Assembly (NCBI RefSeq): GCF_026157085.1
Contig: NZ_JANPVN010000001.1
Coordinates: 1,488,001-1,552,000 of the forward strand
Direction: 5' to 3'
From: Sphingomicrobium arenosum
GTDB taxonomy: Bacteria; Pseudomonadota; Alphaproteobacteria; Sphingomonadales; Sphingomonadaceae
Length of the DNA: 64,000 nucleotides
This document shows positions 57,480-64,000 of the stretch, piece by piece. The position numbers were made by a program, and so were the translations under genes. How positions within the stretch are numbered: the stretch's first letter is position 1; every line of letters begins with the position of its first letter. Below the pieces are notes generated by a model. That model ran no database searches and had not been told where the DNA came from. It worked only from the letters and a program-made list of their open reading frames with translations.

Positions 57480-58895
57480 TCATCCCGCACACTCCCGCGC
57501 TACCTGCACGTCGTCGAAGGGAAGGACGTGATCGCCGACGATCTGGCCCTGTTCATGCCCTTTGCCCGCGAGCAGGACGATATCGCCAGCCCCCGCCAGC
57601 GATATCGCATGCGCGATGGCGGCGCGGCGATCGGCGACCTCGATGGCGCCCGATGCGCCTTCCATCACCTCGGCGCGGATCTGGCCCGCATCTTCGCCGC
57701 GCGGATTGTCGTCGGTGACGATGACGAGGTCGCTATGTTCGACCGCGACCTGCCCCATCGGCGCGCGCTTGCCCTTGTCGCGGTCGCCGCCCGCGCCGAA
57801 CAGGGTGATGAGCCGCCCCTCGACATGGGGCCGAAGCGCCGCGATGGCGGCCTCGAGCGCATCGGGCGTATGCGCGTAATCGACATAGACGGGCGCGCCG
57901 CGCGCGGAGATGACCGCGCGTTCCAAGCGCCCGCGCACCGGCGAGAGGCGTCCCATCGCCTCGAACAGCTTGCCCCAACTGGCGCCGGTCGCCAGCGCAA
58001 GCCCCGCCGCGACCATGACATTGGCCGCCTGATAGGCGCCGATGAGCGGCAGCTTCAGCAATTTCGTCTCGCCGTCATGGGTGACGCTGATCGCTTGGCC
58101 GAGTGGGGTGGCGCGGCGCTCGCCGAGGCGGATCGTCTCACCCCGGCTGCCGACTGTCATCAGCTTGAGGCCCCGCGCCTTGGCGAGCGCAATGACCGCG
58201 TCGGAGGCCGGGTCGTCGGTCCACACCACTGCCGTGCCCGAGGGGCTGAGGCGCTCCTCGAACAGCTTCATCTTGGCGGCGAAATAATCCTCCATCGTGC
58301 CATGATAATCGAGATGGTCGCGGGAGAAATTGGTGAAGGCGGCGGCCTCGACGGGCACGCCCGAGACGCGATGCTGGTCGAGGCCATGGCTACTCGCCTC
58401 GAAGGCGACATGGCTGATCCCCATGCGCTTCAGCCCCGCCATATTATGAAGGAAGGTGACGATGTCGGGGCTGGTGAGCCCGGTCTTCACCTGTTCCTCG
58501 GCCGTCGTCACGCCCAAGGTGCCGATCGAGGCCGAGCGGTGCCCCATCATGCGCCACAACTGGCGCGTCATCTCGACCGTGGAGGTCTTGCCGTTGGTCC
58601 CCGTCACCGCGACGACGCGGTCGGGATAAGGCGCGTAGAACTTGCCCGCCACCTCGGCGAAGAGAGCGCGCGGGTCCTCGGCCTCGATATGCACCGCGCC
58701 CTCGACGCTGGCGCCGGGGCGGGCGATCACGCCGATGGCGCCTTTCTCGATGGCGGCGGGAATGAAATCCTCGCCATTGACGGATGCGCCTTGGAACGCG
58801 CCGAATACATTGCCCTTCACCACCTTGCGATGGTCGATGGCAAAGCCGGTTACCTTGGTATCGCTCGCCCTTCCGGCGAGGTCGCACAGGCGCAA
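57480..58895 (-). CDS. murE: UDP-MurNAc-L-Ala-D-Glu meso-diaminopimelate ligase
   Basis: 471 residues from TTG at 58895, supported by AGGAG 7 nt upstream; no ATG or GTG is in frame. ATP loop VVAVTGTNGKTSTVEMTRQL, FTNFSRDHLDYHGTMEDY, and VTDDNPRGEDAGQIRAEVM, whose DNPR is the motif for meso-diaminopimelate rather than lysine. It adds the third residue of the stem peptide. It lies 10 nt downstream of ftsI. Confidence 0.97.
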   Translation of the reverse strand: MRLCDLAGRASDTKVTGFAIDHRKVVKGNVFGAFQGASVNGEDFIPAAIEKGAIGVIARPGASVEGAVHIEAEDPRALFAEVAGKFYAPYPDRVVAVTGTNGKTSTVEMTRQLWRMMGHRSASIGTLGVTTAEEQVKTGLTSPDIVTFLHNMAGLKRMGISHVAFEASSHGLDQHRVSGVPVEAAAFTNFSRDHLDYHGTMEDYFAAKMKLFEERLSPSGTAVVWTDDPASDAVIALAKARGLKLMTVGSRGETIRLGERRATPLGQAISVTHDGETKLLKLPLIGAYQAANVMVAAGLALATGASWGKLFEAMGRLSPVRGRLERAVISARGAPVYVDYAHTPDALEAAIAALRPHVEGRLITLFGAGGDRDKGKRAPMGQVAVEHSDLVIVTDDNPRGEDAGQIRAEVMEGASGAIEVADRRAAIAHAISLAGAGDIVLLAGKGHEQGQIVGDHVLPFDDVQVARECAG

Positions 58896-58905
58896 ATCGT
58901 CACTC

Positions 58906-60612
58906 CTATTCTTCTCTCACAAAGGGCAGCACCTGCCCCATGTCGGGTTCGCGCGATGCATCGGGGCGCACCCCCAGCATCGGCGCCACCCGCGCGATGG
59001 TCTTCGACACGACCGGCGCCACGTTCCAGCCCGCCGTCCGAAACCCAAACGTCTCTTTGGTCCCCTTGGGTTCATCGAGCATCACCACGATGACGTAGCG
59101 CGGCTCGTCGATCGGGAAGACGCCCGCGAAACTGTTGACCACCAGCCGCTTGGAATAGCGACCGTTGACGATCTTCTCGGCGGTCCCGGTCTTGCCCCCG
59201 ACGCGATAGCCGGGCGCATCGGCCTTGCGTCCCGTGCCATGGGTGACGACCAGCCGCAAGAGCGCGCGCATCTGTTCGCTGGTGCGCTCCGAATAGACCC
59301 GTTCGCCTTGCTCGGCCGGATGGTCGGGCCCGACCTTGAGAATGGTGGGCGAGCGATACAGCCCGCCGTTGAACAGCGTGGCATAGCCCGAGGCGAGGTG
59401 CACCGGGGTCACCGCGATGCCATGGCCATAGCCCACCGTGACGGTCGCGATCTCGCTCCATTCGCGCGGGGTCAGCGGGCGCCCGCGCTCGGGCAGTTCG
59501 TACCTCAGGCGCTGGGTGAAGCGCATCTTGTCGAGGAACGCCTTCTGCCGCTTCGCGCCGAGTTTCTGCGCGATCTGGGCGGTGCCGACGTTGGAGCTTT
59601 CCATCATGATCTCGGCGACCGAGCAGGGGCGATTGAAGGGGTGGGTGTCGCTGATCCGGCGATTGCCGACCTGGTAGCTTCCGGGGCAATCGTACATCTG
59701 CCCCATCGACGCGATCTGCCCCGTCTCCAGCCCCATCGCCACGGTGAAGGGCTTGAAGGTCGAACCGAGTTCGTAAACACCGAGCGCGGCGCGATTGAAG
59801 CGCGCTTCGGTCCCGCCCTGGCCGGCGACATTGGGATTGAGCTGCGGCAGGCTGGCGAGCGCGATGATCTCGCTCGTATGCACGTCCATGACGACGCCCG
59901 CCGCGCCGATGGCGTCGAAGGTCGTCATGGCGGCGGCCAGCTCGGCGCGCAGCGCGCCCTGCACCGGGGCGGAGATGGACAGCTGCACCGGGGCGCCCGC
60001 GCGGCGCGGATCGGACAGCATTTCATCGAAGGCGGCTTCGGCGCCGGCCACGCCCTTGCCGTCGACGTCGGTATAGCCGATCACGTGCGCGGCGAGCGCG
60101 GTTTGCGGATAGAGCCGGTCGGGTTCGCGGGTGAGCTGGATGCCGGGTTCGCCGAGCGCATTGACCGCTTCGACGAGCCGCGGCCCCGCGCGCCGCTGCA
60201 GATAGGCGAAGCGCTTGCCGCCGGTCAGCAGGGCATAATAGTCCGCCTCGTCCTTTTCGGGCATCAGCCGCGCCAGGTCGCGGGCGAGGTCGAGCTTGTT
60301 GCCGATGACCTTGTGCGGCTGCACCGCCACCGTCCACGCCTCGATGGTGCGGGCCAAGGGCTGGCCGTCGCGGTCGACGATGTCGCCGCGCGTGCCCGCA
60401 TAGGCTGAGGCACCGAGCGTGGCATTGGCGTCCGCGCCGAAGATGGCGAGATAGCCGATCCTGCCGCTCACGGTCAGGATACCGAAGGCGAACAGGAGCA
60501 TCGCGACCATCAGCCGCTGGTGCATCATCGACAGGAGCTGGCGTTTTTGTCCCTGCAGCTTGAGGCGTTCGGGCGCGCTGACCAGCGCCGGTCCCGTCAC
60601 GCCCCCGCTCAT
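58906..60612 (-). CDS. ftsI: Peptidoglycan transpeptidase FtsI (PBP3)
   Basis: 568 residues. One N-terminal membrane helix (about 33-55), a pedestal domain, and a penicillin-binding transpeptidase domain with S284 in GSTFKPF, the SxN motif at 339-341 (SSN), and K474 in GGKTGTAEK. It cross-links septal peptidoglycan with FtsW. It overlaps ftsL by 4 nt. Confidence 0.98.
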   Translation of the reverse strand: MSGGVTGPALVSAPERLKLQGQKRQLLSMMHQRLMVAMLLFAFGILTVSGRIGYLAIFGADANATLGASAYAGTRGDIVDRDGQPLARTIEAWTVAVQPHKVIGNKLDLARDLARLMPEKDEADYYALLTGGKRFAYLQRRAGPRLVEAVNALGEPGIQLTREPDRLYPQTALAAHVIGYTDVDGKGVAGAEAAFDEMLSDPRRAGAPVQLSISAPVQGALRAELAAAMTTFDAIGAAGVVMDVHTSEIIALASLPQLNPNVAGQGGTEARFNRAALGVYELGSTFKPFTVAMGLETGQIASMGQMYDCPGSYQVGNRRISDTHPFNRPCSVAEIMMESSNVGTAQIAQKLGAKRQKAFLDKMRFTQRLRYELPERGRPLTPREWSEIATVTVGYGHGIAVTPVHLASGYATLFNGGLYRSPTILKVGPDHPAEQGERVYSERTSEQMRALLRLVVTHGTGRKADAPGYRVGGKTGTAEKIVNGRYSKRLVVNSFAGVFPIDEPRYVIVVMLDEPKGTKETFGFRTAGWNVAPVVSKTIARVAPMLGVRPDASREPDMGQVLPFVREE

Positions 60613-61187
60613 GGCGTGGTCCGCGGTTCGGGCAGCGGCGCCAGCGGGTCGCGCGGCGGCTCGGCCTTTACGACCTTCGGTTTAGTCGGCGCCGCCGGAA
60701 TGTTCGTCTCTTCCGGCGGCGCCGTGGGCCCCTCGCCCTCAACGCGTGATTTCTTTTTGGTCGTCGCGGTGCTGAAACCGGCCTGGTGGACGAGATCGCT
60801 CGCTGCCACGCCGACGCTGCTGCCACCGCCCTGCTGGGGCACCGCCTGCTCGACGGGCGCGCTGGCAAGGATCACCGGCCCTTCGAAGCCGCGCCCGCGC
60901 TCGGGCGCCGCCATCGCCGCGACCATATAGGCGGACGGCGCGAACTGATCGGCTTCGGGCGCCGACAGCTTGAGGAAATTGACGTTCCAGCGTTCGAGCT
61001 GCGCCAAGCGGCCGCGCGTGCCGATCTCGGTTTCCAGCGTGCGGATCTCGCGGGTGGTCAGCACGATCTGGCGCTCGACGTCCTCGAGCTGCGTGCGCGA
61101 GGAAGCGACCTGCAGGCTGACGAGGTAGCAGGCGAGCACGGCCGCGGCGATGCCGCCCGTCCAGAGGATCGAACCGAAGCCCCTCAT
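60609..61187 (-). CDS. ftsL: FtsL-like cell division protein
   Basis: 192 residues: a short cytoplasmic N-terminus, one membrane helix ([20 protein letters not shown]), and a coiled coil ([20 protein letters not shown]). Then comes an unusually long proline-rich periplasmic tail with KKKSR and many P/E residues. Position between rsmH and ftsI and the helix-plus-coil layout identify FtsL despite low sequence conservation. It forms the FtsQLB complex. Confidence 0.87.
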   Translation of the reverse strand: MRGFGSILWTGGIAAAVLACYLVSLQVASSRTQLEDVERQIVLTTREIRTLETEIGTRGRLAQLERWNVNFLKLSAPEADQFAPSAYMVAAMAAPERGRGFEGPVILASAPVEQAVPQQGGGSSVGVAASDLVHQAGFSTATTKKKSRVEGEGPTAPPEETNIPAAPTKPKVVKAEPPRDPLAPLPEPRTTP

Positions 61188-62116
61188 GCCGCCGCTCCCC
61201 AGATGGGCGCGTGCGTACGTGTCGCGGCGCGCAGCTTGGAGCTACGGGCGCGCGGATTTTCGAGCATCTCGGCGTCCGACGGCGCGATCGCCTTCGAAAC
61301 ATCCTCGAAGGTCGCGGGCGGGCCATCGGCACGCTGCGGCAGGTGGCGCGAGCCCTGCGGCTGGTTGCCCGAGCGCTCACGCAGGAATTTCTTGACGATC
61401 CGGTCCTCGAGGCTGTGGAAGCTCACGACCGCAAGACGCCCGCCGGGCTTGAGGATCTTCTCCGCCGCGACCAGCCCCTTCTCGAGCTCTTCCAGTTCAG
61501 CGTTCAAATGGATGCGAATGGCCTGGAAGGTCCGCGTCGCCGGGTCGGTCTTCATGCCCTTGTGATAGCCAAGCGTCCCCCGCACCACATCGGCGAGTTC
61601 GCCGGTGCGGCTGAGCGGGCGCGCCTTGACGATCGCGGCGGCCACGCGGCGGGCGCGCGGCTCCTCGCCATAAAGCTTGATGACCCGCGCCAGCTCGGCC
61701 TCCTCGGCCGTGTTGACGAAGTCGGCGGCGCTCATGCCCTCCTGGCTCATGCGCATGTCGAGCGGGCCGTCCTGCTTGAAGGCGAAACCGCGCTCGGCTT
61801 GGTCGAGCTGCATCGAGGAGACGCCGAGATCGAGGACGACGCCATCGACCTGCCCGTCGACCCGTTCGCCCATCCGAGAAAAGGTCGCGGCGACCAGCGT
61901 CAGCCGTTCGTCCGGCACGCGTTCGTGTGCAGCGGCGATGGCGTCGGGATCACGATCGAAACCGATGACTTCGCCGGCGCCCGCCTCGAGGATCGCTTTC
62001 GTATAGCCGCCCGCGCCGAAGGTGCCGTCGACGATGCGGTCGCCTGCCTCGATCTTTAGTTCGCGCACGACCTCTGCGAGCAGGACGGGCAGATGGGGCT
62101 TGCCCGGCCTGCTCAC
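61184..62116 (-). CDS. rsmH: 16S rRNA (cytosine-1402 N4)-methyltransferase RsmH (MraW)
   Basis: 310 residues from GTG at 62116, overlapping the mraZ stop (GTGA). SAM motif [19 protein letters not shown]; further [18 protein letters not shown] and [20 protein letters not shown] are diagnostic. It methylates the ribosomal P site. Second gene of the dcw cluster. Confidence 0.98.
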   Translation of the reverse strand: MSRPGKPHLPVLLAEVVRELKIEAGDRIVDGTFGAGGYTKAILEAGAGEVIGFDRDPDAIAAAHERVPDERLTLVAATFSRMGERVDGQVDGVVLDLGVSSMQLDQAERGFAFKQDGPLDMRMSQEGMSAADFVNTAEEAELARVIKLYGEEPRARRVAAAIVKARPLSRTGELADVVRGTLGYHKGMKTDPATRTFQAIRIHLNAELEELEKGLVAAEKILKPGGRLAVVSFHSLEDRIVKKFLRERSGNQPQGSRHLPQRADGPPATFEDVSKAIAPSDAEMLENPRARSSKLRAATRTHAPIWGAAA

Positions 62117-62604
62117 AGTTCGACCCCCCGCTCTTCCAGCCGGAAGCGCGCGATATCCTTCATGTCCTCATGGATGCGTGCATCCTCGAGGAAGAGTTTG
62201 GGGTTCCAGATCTGGAAGGTCTCGCCGACGCCGATGAACAGTGCGAGGTCTTCGATCTTGCCCTTGCGCCGCATCATCGGCGGCAGGACGATGCGGCCCG
62301 TCTTGTCATAGGGCACTTCCTCGGTCGCGCCGAAGGCCATCATGCTGGCCATCATCGCGTCGAGCTCGGAGCCCTCCTCCGTCTCGACCTTCTCGGCCTT
62401 GCGTTCGAGCTTCTCGTGGCGACGCGCGGCGAAGGCCGGGTCATAGGCGTCGAGCGCGGGGAAGAGCTTGTGCTTGGCAAGGACGATGGTCCGGGCATCG
62501 CCACGCTTCTCGATCACGCTCCGCAGGAAGGCAGGCACGGAGACGCGACCCTTGGCGTCTACCGCGTTGACCGCGCTTCCCTGGAAAAGATGATCGAGTG
62601 CCAT
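62113..62604 (-). CDS. mraZ: Transcriptional regulator MraZ
   Basis: 163 residues from ATG at 62604 ([20 protein letters not shown]). Two AbrB-like domains with the DxxxR signatures DAKGRVSVP and DKTGRIVLP. In other bacteria MraZ forms a ring that binds repeated TGGGN boxes at its own promoter and controls the dcw genes; a matching array lies upstream here. The longer open frame upstream is not conserved. The ribosome-binding site is close to the start (AAGGGG). Confidence 0.96.
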   Translation of the reverse strand: MALDHLFQGSAVNAVDAKGRVSVPAFLRSVIEKRGDARTIVLAKHKLFPALDAYDPAFAARRHEKLERKAEKVETEEGSELDAMMASMMAFGATEEVPYDKTGRIVLPPMMRRKGKIEDLALFIGVGETFQIWNPKLFLEDARIHEDMKDIARFRLEERGVEL

Positions 62605-62722
62605 GGCCCCTTTTTCGTCCCTTGGTGCGCCCTCGCTCCCGCCGGCGGTCGGGGACGTAGGCCTGACCAGGACCATGCGACCGGCGGCGGGAGCGGGGCG
62701 ACTTGAAGACCTGTGTGTAACG

Positions 62723-62787
62723 CAGGATAGCGTGGGATACAATGGGATTTCATGGATTCTGATGGTCAGTAATGGATTTTGTAGGAT
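62723..62787. promoter_or_regulatory. Array of 10-bp-phased TGG boxes upstream of mraZ, MraZ operator
   Basis: On the plus strand, boxes start every 10 bp: CAGGA 62723, TGGGA 62733, TGGGA 62743, TGGAT 62753, TGGTC 62763, TGGAT 62773, AGGAT 62783. MraZ is known to bind TGGGN boxes spaced by 5 nt. Seven in-phase positions is more than the three described in E. coli, with the outer boxes degenerate. Confidence 0.8.
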
Positions 62788-62889
62788 TCCTGCGGGGTTT
62801 GGCGACACGGCATGACGCGGCTCGACCGCCCCGGCGCGGTCCTGCCGTTGTGGATAAGTCTGTTGGAAAGCCCGCGGGGGCTCGAATCA

Positions 62890-63663
62890 CTAGCGGCCGA
62901 GTCGCGCCAGAAGGGTGATCAGCGCGTTTCGATTGTCGTCCCCCGCCGCATCCTCGCGCACCGCGAAATCGGCATCGGCGAGCACGGTCACGCGCCCTTG
63001 TTCGATAGCGCATTCGGCGCGAAAGCCGTCGTCATGGACGCTGCAGGCCTCGCCAGTCGCCACCAGTCGTCCCGGCGCGGTGACGAGCAACGCGCCCGCC
63101 TCGGCCGCTACTGCCGCATCGCCTTCGGTCAGCGGCCCCTCGAGCGCGAGGCCCCAGTGGTCGAGCAGCCCGGTATCGGCAAAGAAGGGTGGCGGCCCCA
63201 TGTTGCTTGGCAAGTCGCCCGCGCCGCGAAAGGCGGGGTCGGCGAGCAACAGCAGCCGCCCCCCGCCGCGCACCCAGTCATCGAGCGCGACGAGATTTTC
63301 CGCTGTCTGCGCACGCGGGTGCGCCATCAGCAGCAGTCGCGCATCGGCAAGCGCCTCGCTGCTCGTGCTGTCGATCATCTCGAGATCATGCGCGCCGTCG
63401 AGCGCCTGGAAGAGCGGCGACGGTGCCGCGTCGAGCGAGAAGCCTTGGGTGAAATAGAGCGGCAGCCCCGACAGGACATGGAGCGCCCCGCCATTGCTCC
63501 CCGTCGCCGCTTCATGGTCGATCGGCATGACCTGCGGACCGTCGGCAGCGGAATCGCGGACGGTATCGACAATGAAGGCCGTCAGGGCGAGGAGGAACAC
63601 GGTGCCGCCTACGAGCCTGACGGCGATCGCGAGGCCGCGCGCGCCGCCGCCATCGCGCGTCAC
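62890..63663 (-). CDS. Membrane-anchored protein with GldG/DUF4350-like domain
   Basis: 257 residues. One N-terminal membrane helix (about 12-33) is followed by a soluble domain with LMAHPRAQTAENLVALDDWV then RGGGRLLLLADPAF. That pattern is typical of the GldG-like domain linked to uncharacterised ABC transport systems. No catalytic residues are evident. It overlaps the next upstream gene by 4 nt. Possibly part of an export complex whose other genes lie outside the window. Confidence 0.65.
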   Translation of the reverse strand: MTRDGGGARGLAIAVRLVGGTVFLLALTAFIVDTVRDSAADGPQVMPIDHEAATGSNGGALHVLSGLPLYFTQGFSLDAAPSPLFQALDGAHDLEMIDSTSSEALADARLLLMAHPRAQTAENLVALDDWVRGGGRLLLLADPAFRGAGDLPSNMGPPPFFADTGLLDHWGLALEGPLTEGDAAVAAEAGALLVTAPGRLVATGEACSVHDDGFRAECAIEQGRVTVLADADFAVREDAAGDDNRNALITLLARLGR

Positions 63664-63959
63664 TCGGCCTCCGGCGGCACGGCGATCTCGTTGACGATCA
63701 ATTCCTCGGTCGCCGGATCGATGGGAATGGGCAACGGTTCGATGGGCGTTTCGTCCGCGGGCGCTTCCGACCCCGGCGCGGCCCCGATCTGCGACAAGGG
63801 TTCGGCGGGGGCGGGCGGCTCTTCCTCGGGGCCGGCGACCACGACGCGCTCCTCGCCCGCGCCGACGCCCAGCAGCGCGGTGCCAAGCAGCACGAGAAGG
63901 AAGACGATCGCAAGGCCCGTGATGCCGATGCGGATGCGCTGTTGGGGATGAACGGCCAT
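63660..63959 (-). CDS. Small single-pass membrane protein of unknown function
   Basis: 99 residues from ATG at 63959; in-frame starts at 63977 and 63995 are possible and no ribosome-binding site decides. One membrane helix (IGITGLAIVFLLVLLGTALL) precedes an acidic, proline-rich tail. It overlaps the GldG-like gene by 4 nt and is probably its operon partner. Confidence 0.6.
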   Translation of the reverse strand: MAVHPQQRIRIGITGLAIVFLLVLLGTALLGVGAGEERVVVAGPEEEPPAPAEPLSQIGAAPGSEAPADETPIEPLPIPIDPATEELIVNEIAVPPEAE

Positions 63960-64000
63960 GGGTCCAAATCTAGGCATGGCGCCCCGCCGATGCAATCGCT

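Noticed and set aside
57365..57490. N-terminal extension of MurF
   Set aside because: It is translated from repeat copy 7; the real start at 57364 has GGAGG at proper distance.
62605..62808. N-terminal extension of MraZ
   Set aside because: It runs through the phased TGG boxes and leader. MraZ proteins begin near the [13 protein letters not shown] sequence.

Overview
The window is high-GC chromosomal DNA with dense, short-overlap operons. It most likely comes from an alphaproteobacterium of the order Sphingomonadales. Supporting features are a PhyR/NepR/EcfG general stress response locus with a PhyP-like phosphatase gene, a LDH-type malate dehydrogenase near odhA/odhB-type 2-oxoglutarate dehydrogenase genes, a CIRCE-controlled groESL operon and a complete dcw cluster. 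I see no phage, insertion sequence, CRISPR array, tRNA or rRNA. The assignment rests on protein and gene-order recognition, not on a database search.

Layout. Positions 1-8.2 kb: the start of an ArsR-type regulator, two small lipoproteins, a membrane-anchored PspA-like protein, groESL, a MATE exporter, the SppA protease and a PepSY membrane protein. 8.2-25.4 kb: TCA-cycle genes (lpd, sucB, sucA, sucD, mdh, sdhB), interrupted by opposite-strand genes (glucokinase-like, MarR plus S41 protease, GDPD lipoprotein) and followed by zapE, a thioesterase and bcp. sucC and sdhCDA are not in the window. 25.3-28.0 kb: glnE. 28.1-32.3 kb: the general stress response locus, with a second NepR-like ORF, ecfG, phyR, nepR, phyP and, just downstream, a probable EcfG-dependent C-rich small RNA resembling Caulobacter GsrN. 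32.5-38.8 kb: an argS, SPOR protein, nagZ, scpA, scpB, tatA, tatB, tatC operon. 38.8-44.0 kb: small envelope proteins, dgt and a TPR-SPOR protein. 44.1-62.6 kb: the complete division and cell-wall cluster on the minus strand (mraZ, rsmH, ftsL, ftsI, murE, murF, mraY, murD, ftsW, murG, murC, murB, ddl, ftsQ, ftsA, ftsZ). 62.9-64 kb: two membrane-anchored proteins.

How it works together. The cell-wall cluster makes lipid II and builds the septum. An array of 10-bp-phased TGG-type repeats upstream of mraZ is a likely MraZ operator, and five GANTC sites crowd the ftsA-ftsZ gap. The stress locus forms a partner-switching circuit: phosphorylated PhyR sequesters NepR and frees EcfG. EcfG-type promoters (GGAAC, 16-17 nt, CGTT or GGTT) lie before phyR, before nepR-phyP, before the candidate sRNA and before a distant small lipoprotein gene at 484.

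At a larger scale, seven copies of a two-hairpin intergenic repeat (GTCRYCCCAGC / GCTGGGRYCCATG units in head-to-head pairs) are scattered through gene gaps, including three inside the dcw cluster.
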